A DNA stretch of 24,838 bases from Cudoniella acicularis (lineage: Eukaryota > Ascomycota > Leotiomycetes > Helotiales > Helotiaceae), in assembly GCA_013054445.1 (NCBI GenBank), contig JAAMPI010000828.1, forward strand, positions 1-24,838, given 5' to 3'. Shown piece after piece: positions 1 through 8,992 of the stretch. The notes below the pieces were generated by a model. The model was not told where the DNA came from, ran no database searches, and saw nothing but the letters and a program-made list of their open reading frames with translations. Every line of letters begins with the position of its first letter. Position 1 is the stretch's first letter. Both the position numbers and the translations under genes were made by a program.

Positions 1-909
1 AATTCTCACCATTAAGTACTCCCTTCATTCCCTCCACCCCCCTCAGCAGCTTCTCCTTCATAATCCTCTCCCTATTTTCTCCCTCTCTCTTTCCTCCCCA
101 TTCCTCCACAATTTCCTTTCCTTCACCCTCAACACCCTCAAAAACCGCACCCAAAACCTTAACACCAACCCCCAAAAACTCCAACACGCGCCCAAAAACC
201 TCAACAGCATCTTGCATCTTCTTGGACGGAATACCAGGTAAAGAAGCAGGTTGGATGCAAGAAGGCGAAATGAGGGCTAGGTGGTTGGTTATTTGCTTCA
301 AGATATCTTGGGTTGTGAGCGGCGCCGTGACAGATGAAGATGCAAGGGTAGAGTGTGTTGTATTTGTCTTTGTTTGATCTTTCTTTTTGCTTGAGTATGA
401 TGTATTGATAGCGCGGTACAAAATCTAATTCTCAGCCTCCAACTCCTCATTCTCGCGCTCCAGTTTCGCGGTTCGCTCTTCAAGTAAATAAATTCGTGCT
501 CGTAGCGAGCTGATGTTGGTTTCTTGTGAGTCGTTCGTGGGGGTGCTGAGGAAGTGGTAAGAATGGTGGTGGGGTTTAGTGGGTGAAGGTGTAGGTGATT
601 CGAGGTGCTGGTATTGTTGTGGTCGTCCTCCTGATAGTGGGTTGGTGGGAGGAGAAGAGGAGTAGTAGGTGGAGGGGAGGAGAGGGCTGCGAGTGCGAGG
701 TCTATTGTTGTTGTTTTGGTGGTTTGGGGAAGGGGTTCAGAGGAGGCTTGGATGCGTGGTGAGTGGTTGGTATTGTTTGAGGGGCTTGTTGTTGTGACGG
801 AGAGGGGGGATTCAGGTCTTGCGGGCGTGGTGGTTGAGGACTCGAAAGGGGGGGAATTGTGGAAGGTTGGGGTGGTGGAGTTGTTGAGGTTGTCGTCGTG
901 CGAATCCAT
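1..909 (-). pseudogene. Broken gene for a Ser/Thr/Pro-rich coiled-coil protein, cut by the left edge
   Basis: An ATG at 909 opens a reading frame rich in Ser, Thr, Pro and Asn. Around 690-540 coding character passes to a second frame, which holds a Ser/Pro/His-rich stretch and then a heptad-like, Glu/Leu-rich coiled coil (about 525-427). That frame hits TAG at 424-426 and then continues without a stop to base 1. It encodes a Lys/Thr-rich linker, a helical segment beginning DILKQITNHLALISP, and Val/Gly- and Glu/Lys-rich helices. No GT occurs on the minus strand in the switch region, so an intron does not explain the frame change; an indel in the C/T-rich tract does. TAG would be CAG (Gln) with one C to T change. 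The family was not recognised; the zipper resembles bZIP dimerisation helices but no basic region is visible. Sequencing error remains possible. Confidence 0.6.
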
Positions 910-1402
910 CTCGCGCGCTCTCTCTCTCTCTACAATAGTAGCTTTTGACTTTTTCCGAGGTCGTTGACCTTAAAGTTGCTTTGGGGTATCTGATCCAAGA
1001 GTTTGGAAAGCTGCTCTGGTCGCCGGAATGCCTTTTCGATGCTGTTTTGTAGAGGGTTATGCAGAAGAAAAAGTGCGAAATAAAAAGCGCTAAGTGGAAA
1101 ATTCTTATGGCACGATTACGCGTATAGTGATTGGAATATTTTTCTTTCTTATCGGAGCACCTTCTAGGTGAATCGGTTCGTCACATGTTCTTTGTGTGTG
1201 TTTTTTCTTTGCTGAAAAGAGAAGAGAGTGAATTTTCTGGGGGTGCTGGGTTTGTTGATGGGGCTGGGAACTGGCCAAAGGCCTTTATGTGAGATTTTCT
1301 GGGATGGTGCTGATGGGATTGAGTTCTAGGCTTGAGTTTGTTGTTGGCTTTTTGAGCGTTTCTAGTATAACCTTGGAAGATTTTCCTGGAATAATCTGAG
1401 GC

Positions 1403-1455
1403 GGCCGGTATACTGGGGCCCTTTTCCGGGATATAATGGCGTACGGGCCGGTATA
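1403..1455. repeat. Direct repeat of GGCCGGTATA, two copies 43 bp apart
   Basis: GGCCGGTATA is present at 1403-1412 and again at 1446-1455. The spacer contains GC-rich and TATA-like sequence. The function is unknown. It could be a pair of regulator sites or chance. Confidence 0.4.
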
Positions 1456-2059
1456 GCTAGGTCTGCTTTCTCCGCCTTATTCCTAATACGCTAAACCAAT
1501 TCTTGTTTTCTTTGTCATTACAAGGGAAGGTGGGATTGTTTGAAAAGCACTCCTCTACTTGCAAAGTATCACACAGTATCATTGTATTTATTATTTCAAC
1601 TGCTAAGGGAAAATGGCTATCGGAGGACGGAGGTCCAGAAACTACTAAACGACCGTCGGGCTTGTTGTGAAGCAAGAAAAACATCGTAGTCACGTGAAAG
1701 AGTGTTGCTAGCGTTCCTCGCTAAGAGTAAATATCCTTGCTCAGCCACGATCCCTCTTCCTTCCTCGGTTAGCACAATAGGCACGATTTTACAATGCACT
1801 ACTTCCTTATGCCTAGAGAGAATAAAGGCTCATTGTCTCTATTCCCAACAAGGCCTCGATGTATTTCGAAGCTCCCTTATAGCCTGCGGGTTCCTATTTC
1901 TTCGACCATTTCCAGGTCCAATTTACAACGTCACCCTAGGGCCAAACGCTTCAAAGTAAATAAGTCCTCACTTTTAAAAGATGGAAGTTACACAAGAAGA
2001 TGCGGGCAGGCAGATGATTTGTATCCCCCTCCCTTGTAACAAAATCTCATTGTAGCATA

Positions 2060-2160
2060 GTGTTTATTTTTCGAAGTGTTGTGAGTTCTATCGCAGCACC
2101 AGCCTCGAAACGGTCGACTGGATAGCCTTAATTTTACCCAGTGAAAATTTAATGCTTCGT
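2060..2160 (+). mobile_element. Fragment related to the TIR element at 4791-4970
   Basis: After a TA at 2058-2059, the sequence GTGTTTATT-TTCGAA...GTTGTGAGTT-TATCG...GCCT-GAAACGG matches the left arm of the complete element at 4791 over roughly 60 bases, with several differences being C/T transitions. Weaker similarity continues to about 2160. I found no opposite terminal repeat downstream, so this copy is probably truncated or strongly diverged. Confidence 0.5.
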
Positions 2161-2430
2161 TTAAGTGTCCTGTTTATTAAGAAAGTAGTTTTTTTTTGGT
2201 TGTTTCATCATGTGTAAAATTTAAGAGGGCGAATACAAGAAGATATTCCAGAGGCTGAAACATAGCGTGTGGAAACGTCAAGCCTATGAAAGCTGGTGGC
2301 TTCACTCAGCCACCACGGTGACATCACTGAAGCCTCATCTTTATTTCAGCCTCGATCTTCCGCAATCCTTAATCTTCTTCCTTCTTGAAGACCATCCTTC
2401 AACCAGTTCGCCCCACTGTCGCTTTCCAGC

Positions 2431-4485
2431 ATGGATCCGATCTCTATTGCCAGCACGGTACTTGGCATAACCTCGCAATGTCTCAAATGCGCAAAAATAT
2501 TAAACAATTTGCGCCAGACTTACTCCAATGCCGCAATAACTATCAGCGCCCTCGGTTCTGAAACCGCAATCGTGAGCGCTTCGCTCTCTCAAATGCAGAT
2601 GATGCTACTCCAAAACCCCGAGACCTTTAAGACAGAGCTTCTTCCTGTCTTCGACACGGCGATCACTGGATGCAGCGTCACTTTCTCCTGCCTCTACAGC
2701 GAAGTCGTTAAACTAGCGGCTGGAGACTCTTCGCCTGGCCAGGAGCCCGGCTTCAAGGCAAAAGTAAGGGTGGTGTGGAACAATGAGTTGATGAACGAAT
2801 TACTGCTGCATATTCGAGGGCAACAAACGGCACTTACCCTGCTGTTGCAATTGTTACACATGCAGTCAATGTCTGAAATTACAGGCTTGCTTCGCACCAA
2901 GACACGGGTCTTTCAACAAGCCGCCAGTGAAGCCTGCTCCCTTCGAGACGCTCATCCTGAGCTTGACGTTCCTGAGTCTATTTTTGAACACGAAAGGGAT
3001 GATTCCGGCAGCACTATTCGAAATCTTGCTTCAACCATCGATGATAGAGAATTTACCTTTGATGATATCATCGTCAATTCCAAGAGCTATCGCCGGGCTC
3101 TTGCAGCTGTCCAAACATCCCGGTATCAGGCTGCTCAGCGGACAGTAATCCCAACAATGCCATTTGCCGAAAAAAGCAATATTCGGTCCCAGTTAAATAC
3201 AGAAGCCGATCTTTCAGCCCCTTTTCTTCTCTCAAGCTCCGATAGGCTAAGGGAAGAGAAAATTTCAAACTTCACGGAAGCAGATTGTTGGACCGGATAC
3301 AAGATCTCGTTCGGGCCTGATGGGGATCATAAACTTACCAATTTTGGGTCTTCTGCACCAGTTGGTATGATTAATTCATGTGGCCTTGAAAAAACCAGAG
3401 ATGCGCTATATCTCATGACACAACCTCTGTCACACTCTCTATTGAGATATCCAAGATTATGGTATGTCGTCTCGATGGAAAATCAGGTGGCCGTTTGCGT
3501 AGAGATACCTACTTCTGACGGCCTGGTGGAGAGAACAGAGAATCTTTCGGACATTAAAGATGGGCAATTTTCCAAAGAAATGAAGCAAAGCACCCAACTG
3601 CCGCCTCCTAGGTGGAAGGAAAATGACTTCGTTATGAAGTGGCCGCATCTTCTAATGTTTAATGGGCCCCAACTAGCTGATGGGAGACTGGATATACATG
3701 TTCTACTAGGAAACGAGGTTCAATTCGGCACGAAACTCTGGAAAGCCACATTCGACATCGACTCTGGGAAATGGGGCGTCGTGACGGTCTTTCCTCTACC
3801 TCTTCCAAGGCCCCTGAAGTCGACATTCCTCGCAACGAACAAGGAAGCTTATTACATTTCTAAAGACGGGTTGAACTATCTGGATCCATCTAAAGAGCAG
3901 AAATGGGAATGCATTATTAGATGGCCAGTTGACGATCAAGCTCCCGTGGGGGATTCTAAGCCCTTCACTTTCTACTTCTGGAGTAAATTATATGTGATCT
4001 ATTATCCGGATACATATTCCAGATTCGGCACTATTGTTAAACTGCGAGGTTCTCAACCAGTAGTATATGAATTTGACCTCAGAACTAGAACCTGTGCATT
4101 TGTTGAGTGCATTTGGGATTTTGGTAGTTTTCTATCTGGCCCTCATTCAGGTGCCGCTCCCCTACGGGCGACAACTCTATCAGCGGTCGGAGATGAGATG
4201 GTCTTCTTTACGGCTGAAAATGTTGATAGGCTTCATCCATCAAACAGGGTTCTGTTAGCTCTCAACTTGCTCACTAAGAATTGGAATCTAGTTCCTCTCC
4301 CATCCTCCCTAAAGGGTCGAATTCGCGGAATGAGCTCGAGGCACGGGAATCTGATTTTATTCGTGGAGGAAGAATTTGAAGTGCTGGGGGATAGAGGTAC
4401 ATCTAGGTCCCTCTTCCTTCCCGGCAAGCAAAAGTTGTGGACATTTGATATAAAGCTTGCCAAATCACTTGGGAAAATAAATTGA
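2431..4485 (+). CDS. STAND-type N-terminal domain protein with propeller-like C-terminal half
   Basis: An intronless 684-aa frame starts at the ATG in GCATGG and ends TGA. Residues 1 to about 130, beginning MDPISIASTVLGITSQ, have the signature of the fungal STAND N-terminal helical domain (also called PigL_N). This module usually precedes NACHT/NB-ARC and ankyrin or WD repeats in incompatibility-type receptors. No P-loop or ankyrin repeat follows. Residues about 130-200 continue helical. From about 270 to 684 the protein is rich in short strands with recurring Y/L-x-F/L-D/N-L...W units, for example YEFDLRTRTCAFVE, LALNLLTKNWNLV and LWTFDI, which suggests a beta-propeller. That fold is inference. 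There is no signal peptide or membrane span, so it is probably cytosolic. It is flanked by two copies of one TIR element. The specific ligand and role are unknown. Confidence 0.8.
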   Translation: MDPISIASTVLGITSQCLKCAKILNNLRQTYSNAAITISALGSETAIVSASLSQMQMMLLQNPETFKTELLPVFDTAITGCSVTFSCLYSEVVKLAAGDSSPGQEPGFKAKVRVVWNNELMNELLLHIRGQQTALTLLLQLLHMQSMSEITGLLRTKTRVFQQAASEACSLRDAHPELDVPESIFEHERDDSGSTIRNLASTIDDREFTFDDIIVNSKSYRRALAAVQTSRYQAAQRTVIPTMPFAEKSNIRSQLNTEADLSAPFLLSSSDRLREEKISNFTEADCWTGYKISFGPDGDHKLTNFGSSAPVGMINSCGLEKTRDALYLMTQPLSHSLLRYPRLWYVVSMENQVAVCVEIPTSDGLVERTENLSDIKDGQFSKEMKQSTQLPPPRWKENDFVMKWPHLLMFNGPQLADGRLDIHVLLGNEVQFGTKLWKATFDIDSGKWGVVTVFPLPLPRPLKSTFLATNKEAYYISKDGLNYLDPSKEQKWECIIRWPVDDQAPVGDSKPFTFYFWSKLYVIYYPDTYSRFGTIVKLRGSQPVVYEFDLRTRTCAFVECIWDFGSFLSGPHSGAAPLRATTLSAVGDEMVFFTAENVDRLHPSNRVLLALNLLTKNWNLVPLPSSLKGRIRGMSSRHGNLILFVEEEFEVLGDRGTSRSLFLPGKQKLWTFDIKLAKSLGKIN

Positions 4486-6539
4486 TTTGTTACATCAATG
4501 CTTGGCGGGGCCGTTTTAATTTCCATTTTTCTAGAACATTTCATCTGGCTAGTAGTTATTATCTTTTCTTAAGCGTGTTTAGCTTAAATTGAAATGGAAT
4601 CTCACTGCTGTATAATGGAAGCATGTATCTCTTCGACCGTTTCTAGGGCCTGTGTCATAATATTTCTCTAGGGAATCAAATCTATCTAAATAAATGCTTA
4701 ACTTTTTAAGAGAGAACATTGAATGAGCTAAAAAAAAAAAGGCCAAAAAAGATTCGCATCGCCTTCTTATATTAATATCTCATAGTTATAGAGTGTTTAT
4801 TCTTCGAACAGTTGTGAGTTTTATCGTGATAGAGGCCTGGAAACGGCCAGACCTCGACCATCGAAGGGATACAGCAAAGTGATTCCTAGTCTTCTCTATC
4901 ACTTCTAACCTTTTCAGGTCTGTTTTATGATAAAATTCAGAATTCACAACAATTCGACGAATAAACATTCTATTATTATAAAATTATAAAATACGATTAA
5001 GACTAAAGTGCCCCAATTAAAAATTAAAAGGACTACGCTGCCCTAGGGTTAATACATCTTTGACTCGAATTGTGTTTTACAAGATGTCAAAGTAGGTACC
5101 TCGAAGATTGTTGAGGATCATTACCCCTTTCTCTTCGCTTAACGGCGCATCCCATTGATCTAAATTTTGACCCTGAATCGGGGTTCCCGATAGGGTGGAA
5201 GAGACGAAGACATATGACTTAATTGATATGGTTCGCTAAGGATCAAACTTTGAACTCCATGTTTGCACTCAAGAAAGGTACCCAATCTCAATAGTGTGTA
5301 GCCTCAACTCTCTGGACTGTATCAGTCAACCGTCGAGCCACGAGAGCAATATAATTCAAAGAGAGTAGACAAAATGAAAAGTGTAAAAGAGGCTTCTCCG
5401 AATTTGCATTCTTAATTGTATGGTTAGGCTTCCAATAATACCGTAGTGTATACTCGCAAGTCGCAACCGTATCAGTGAATAAAACATCAATTCTAGCTTC
5501 GAATCACTTGATGATTGCTTGCATGCTGCGTTTCTCATTTTATCCCGCCCAAATCAACTGGATCACTGGTTAATACCTTTTCCACGGAAACTGCATAGGA
5601 ATCAGTCTCGTAGTGTAGCGTGTTCTGCGACATATTAAGGTTTCTTAAACAGTGACGATAGGGGTTGGAACGAGCCGTAAGACAACCAACCGTATTTCCA
5701 CTTTTGTTGAACACCACTGGTAGATTTGTTTCCCCCCTAAGCCACTGTCTCTGGAAACCTAGTTGCCTTTTCCTTTTGAGCTTCTCAGAGCGTCGGAGCC
5801 TTCTCCGCTGATGAAGTTTCCCAACATTCCTCCACCAAATTACTTTCTCATGCGTTCAAATCTATCAAATTCCCTAACGAACAAATGCACGAATCAGGCC
5901 TCATGTGCTCGCTTCTAGAATTGAAAATAAAATCTTTTAGCTTAGTTAGAACGTGTCAAAGGATAATAATCATGACCTACTATCAAGATTTTCATTACGC
6001 GCAAATCTAGGACTTGATGAAATGACAGTAGGTGACTGAGATAAAGACTACACGTGGCCGCTCTGGCGCCCGGGAAAGGCCAGAGGCTCCCGGGCATTGG
6101 GTACACAACAGTAGAAACACCCCGAAGACACTTATCATATCGAGACACGCGCATGTCTTGTATTGTGGGAGAGCGGCCCTTGCCGAAGAGTAAGAGAATT
6201 CTAAGTGACCAAGTCTAGCGTAGCTTTGCGGCCTTTGCCGTGACTCACCATCAAAATGATCCTCCGCTGCAGGATATTCCCAAAAGGTTAGAACGTTAGA
6301 GGGTATGCGTTAGTTGCTAGGTTTGGCCGGCAATCTCGGGGGTGGTCGTTGACAAGTCTAAGGAGTCTCGGGCATAGGGTTCAGGCAAATGCATCAAGTG
6401 ATTAATTATGAATCCGAATCCCGAAATTTAACTCAATACGTTAAGGTATAGGCCAATAGTAACTATGTGACAAATAATTTGTTGTTTGAATTTTGATACA
6501 AAATTCTGTTAAGCTTTCCAACTTCACCTAATCTCTTTT
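4486..6539. other. AT-rich intergenic region containing one complete TIR element
   Basis: About 2 kb between the stop of the STAND-like gene and the stop of the small secreted-protein gene. Besides the element at 4791-4970 it has a poly-A tract near 4730-4742, a CCCTAGGG palindrome near 5042-5049, imperfect GC-rich inverted segments at about 6056-6096 (CTCTGGCGCCCGGG and CCAGAGGCTCCCGGG) and a TGACTCA (Gcn4/AP-1-like) motif at 6241-6247 with no gene next to it. I saw no frame with family resemblance. Confidence 0.5.
4791..4970. mobile_element. 180-bp MITE-like element with terminal inverted repeats and TA duplication
   Basis: The left end GAGTGTTTATTC and the right end read in reverse, GAATGTTTATTC, form terminal inverted repeats that continue inward through TCGAA, GTTGTGA, TTTTATC and CCTG-AAA-GG for about 55-60 bases with small gaps. 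TA sits immediately outside both ends (4789-4790 and 4971-4972), the target duplication typical of Tc1/mariner/pogo-type elements. It is too short to encode a transposase, so it would need one supplied in trans. Many arm-to-arm differences are C/T or G/A transitions, which suggests age or RIP-type mutation. Confidence 0.75.
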
Positions 6540-7142
6540 CTAAGTGGTATCAAACGCCACCTGAAGTCTCGCAGGCACGGCATCCGGCAATGGCGGTGTG
6601 TCCACAAGACTAATCCACGTCGACTGCGTCCCAGGCGAGAACGAAAAACTCCCTCCCATCCAACTCACATTCAAGAATTCCGTGATCGGAGTCGAATGAT
6701 TGTTCGTCAGCGTTACCGGTCCATTGATACAATTGCTAGTCGTGCAAGCCGTAAACAACGAAGCGTTAATCCCGCTTGCTATACCCAAGTACGGTCCATT
6801 TTGTCGATTTTCGAGGATGTCAACTTCGCGGCGCTCTTTTGATGGAGCGCGATTGTAGCATTGGATTCTAGCGGTGAAATTGAGGCAGACTTCGCCGTAA
6901 TAGATGTTGGTTGTTACGGAGCTGTTGAGGAGGAGATATTGTCGGGGTGGGGTGTAGGTGTTTCCGTTTCCGGTGATGACTTGGATGACGAATAGTTGGG
7001 CTTGGATGGATGTTATTCTGGATGTTGCGTTAGCTTTGTGTCCAGTCGATGTCTTGTTTCAAAGATGAGGTGGGTTGGGCTTGGAAGAGAAAACGTACGA
7101 GAGCGCTAAGAGAAGCACGGAAGGAAGCAGTGACCGGGCCAC
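6540..7142 (-). CDS. Small secreted 4-cysteine protein (start codon apparently lost)
   Basis: Two exons, 7142-7099 and 7017-6540, join across an 81-nt intron (donor GTACGT, branch-like GCTAACGC, acceptor CAG) to give 173 codons. The first residues, xARSLLPSVLLLALSITSIQA, are a good signal peptide with likely cleavage before QLFVIQ. The mature part has four Cys and several N-glycosylation sequons (NSS, NFT, NAS, NHS, NVS). No family was recognised; it resembles a small secreted or effector-like protein. The start is odd: the frame begins at GTG in AAAGAGTGGCC with an in-frame TAA two codons upstream and no ATG. One inserted G, or an A to G change, relative to an ATG would explain this. A TATAAG motif on the same strand at 7208-7214 lies about 65 bases upstream. 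It may be a recent pseudogene, use a non-AUG start, or have an unseen first exon. Confidence 0.55.
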
Positions 7143-8613
7143 TCTTTATGTTGTGTAGCGACTCGTTGCGTGGCAGAAACCAGCTGTCAAACTTGGGTGA
7201 AGTCCGTCTTATAAGTCAGAAAGTCTAAAATGACTGCAACGTCATTCGTGCCATCGATCCTTCTCATGTGGGCTCTTTTACCCCAGCACAGAGCGCCCGG
7301 ACAGGACTGGGAATCCACCGGCGGTGCCTTGATGGCACAATTGAGGGAAATCAAGCCGCATCCTTTCCATGATCTTCATATGTGGGTTCCAGTTGAATAA
7401 TTACCCCACATCCTCGAAGAGGGATTAAGTGCCCGTAACTGGAAGCTAAACAAAGTTGCTGGCATACTTCTCAAATATTACACGACGGGATGAAAAGCTG
7501 CAAATCCTCAATTATAAAGAAAAATCTACTTTTAAGGAAAGCTTTAAGAGAATTCATACTCTACCATTTTCAAAAATTTCCCAAAATGTGCATCATAATG
7601 CGCTACTCATATGCACACCACGCCGAGTGCAGGATTTCCCTCCAGGGGCTCCACTGATCGATTAGCGAATCCAATACCGAAACCGGCAGGAAGGACCCGG
7701 AAGAACACATTTTCCAGATAGCGGGGAAGATAATTTTGTGCCTGAGTCTTGGTTTGTGCGTGGTTAGTAAAGCGTTGGTCAAGCGTGCTGGTGGTATGAA
7801 TGAGGAGGGTGAGCTCGGCTATATTCAGGGTAATTTCTTAGATATTAGGAGGCGGATTTCTGCCCCTTATGAAGTTATTTCTCGCGAAGGGAAATGGTTG
7901 TTACACATCTTTCAACTCCTGTATTCATTATTTCAATAGGAAACCCCGCTTGGGGTGCGGCCTGAATATATGTTGCCCCGGGGATGGAGTTTGTGCAACC
8001 TCCTATTCATCTAGTGAAAAGACAAAGTAGAAGTTTTAGTGGAAGCAAACCTAACTTCATTGATCGTGATCATCGTGGAAAGCTCAAAATATCGTGGTTC
8101 AGCGGCAGTTTTATCTTGCTTGTAGTGTAATAATAGTTGCTCCATTTTAAAATAGCATTGAGATTTGTGATTTGTGATTTGATGACTTCGGACGTAAAGA
8201 GGAGAAATGATAATAATACATGTTTGAATAAGAAGCGGAAAAATATCTGGTAATAGAATCGGGAAAAGACCAGAGATATAGTACTCCAACTCGAGGCACA
8301 AAAGAAACTTGGTAATTTTACAAAACAAGGAGGTCCCAACGAAGTATCCATATGACGGAGACATTTGGAAAAGCCTTCATCGGCCAACGTTTCCGCGCAG
8401 CGCCCAATTACCCTAAGGGGGCGCCATATTCTGAGGACAGCAAACACAGTCCCCAACAGAAGCAAGTTTATTAGGCGGTATTCACAAATTATTGCAGATT
8501 AGAGACTTACTCTTCGCTTTCGTTTATATTGTAAGTTTGTTGAAGATCGGAAGAACATCCGTAATAAAGGGGACCTTTAGTCATTGGGCATACAGTGCAT
8601 GAATTGGGATTGA
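7143..8613. other. Intergenic region, AT-rich, no convincing gene
   Basis: About 1.5 kb upstream of the small secreted-protein gene and before the FAD-oxidase relic. Minus-strand frames at 8011-8465 are hydrophobic and AT-rich with no family resemblance, and the plus-strand frames at 7456-7665 and 7736-7939 are likewise unremarkable. Earlier exons of the FAD oxidase were looked for here and not found. Confidence 0.5.
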
Positions 8614-8943
8614 AAGGCACTGGAGAGAACGAAGGAGTTGCAGCTGGTGAGCTTGGTGTCAATGACACCGCGGGAGGGGAGGAGGGAGAGGGTTGAGATG
8701 GCGGAGGTGATGGGGTGCTAGATGTTGGAGCAGCAGGTCGCGGATGTAATTGAGAGAAAACTTTTAGCTACCGGCCAGAATGCGCAATATCACTACATGG
8801 ATGATGCTGGATTTGGCCAGGAGATCTTTTAGGGTTATGGTCCTAGAAATCTAGAGAAGCTTTAGTCGATTCGGGCGAAGTACGATCCTTTTAGGGTCTA
8901 TACGAATTTGATGCCTGAAGCATGGAAGGTTCACGGTGCGTAA
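8614..8943 (+). pseudogene. Relic of a berberine-bridge-type FAD-linked oxidase, C-terminal end
   Basis: One frame stays recognisable up to TAA at 8941-8943 despite TAG codons at 8719-8721, 8830-8832 and 8863-8865. Its last 70 or so residues carry the C-terminal (BBE) signature of fungal FAD-linked oxidoreductases: NAQYHYMDDAGFGQE, GYG, NLEKL, then IRAKYDP-RVY-NLMP--WKV. This end normally helps close the substrate pocket of enzymes that covalently bind FAD. The FAD-binding N-terminal two thirds were not found. All three TAGs would be CAG before a C to T change in CpA context, the RIP direction. The relic converges on the sugar-transporter gene, 50 bases away. The part before about 8734 is low-complexity and less certain. 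Confidence 0.7.
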
Positions 8944-8992
8944 AGCCCACAGATTGATAAAAAGTCTATAAATTATTCTTTAGGTGATTATA

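Larger units (their letters stand above)
910..2430. other. Intergenic region with promoter-like tracts and a TIR-element fragment
   Basis: About 1.5 kb without a convincing gene. It starts with a CT microsatellite-like tract (about 917-932) just upstream of the minus-strand ATG at 909. It holds a repeated GGCCGGTATA (1403-1412 and 1446-1455), a CACGTG palindrome near 1692 and the element fragment at about 2060-2160. The last 120 bases before the ATG at 2431 are pyrimidine-rich, which fits a fungal core promoter and 5' leader. Open frames here lack family resemblance. Confidence 0.55.

Noticed and set aside
2267..2470. 67-aa frame overlapping the STAND-like start
   Set aside because: It lies in the promoter/leader and overlaps a strong gene in another frame; at most an upstream ORF.
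6056..6096. GC-rich imperfect inverted repeat, considered as a terminator hairpin or RNA
   Set aside because: Pairing is interrupted, there is no adjacent gene end, and eukaryotic genes do not use such terminators.
5535..6154. Short minus-strand frames in the 4.5-6.5 kb gap
   Set aside because: About 60-70 codons each, no homology visible, no splice continuity.
8011..8465. Two overlapping minus-strand hydrophobic frames
   Set aside because: AT-rich, two frames open at once, no motif, no splice partners.
8506..8760. Minus-strand Pro/Ser-rich open frame ending NINESEE
   Set aside because: It has no start codon, is low-complexity and lies antisense to the FAD-oxidase relic; the bias is explained by GA-rich sequence on the plus strand. 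A fragment of a Pro-rich protein cannot be fully excluded.
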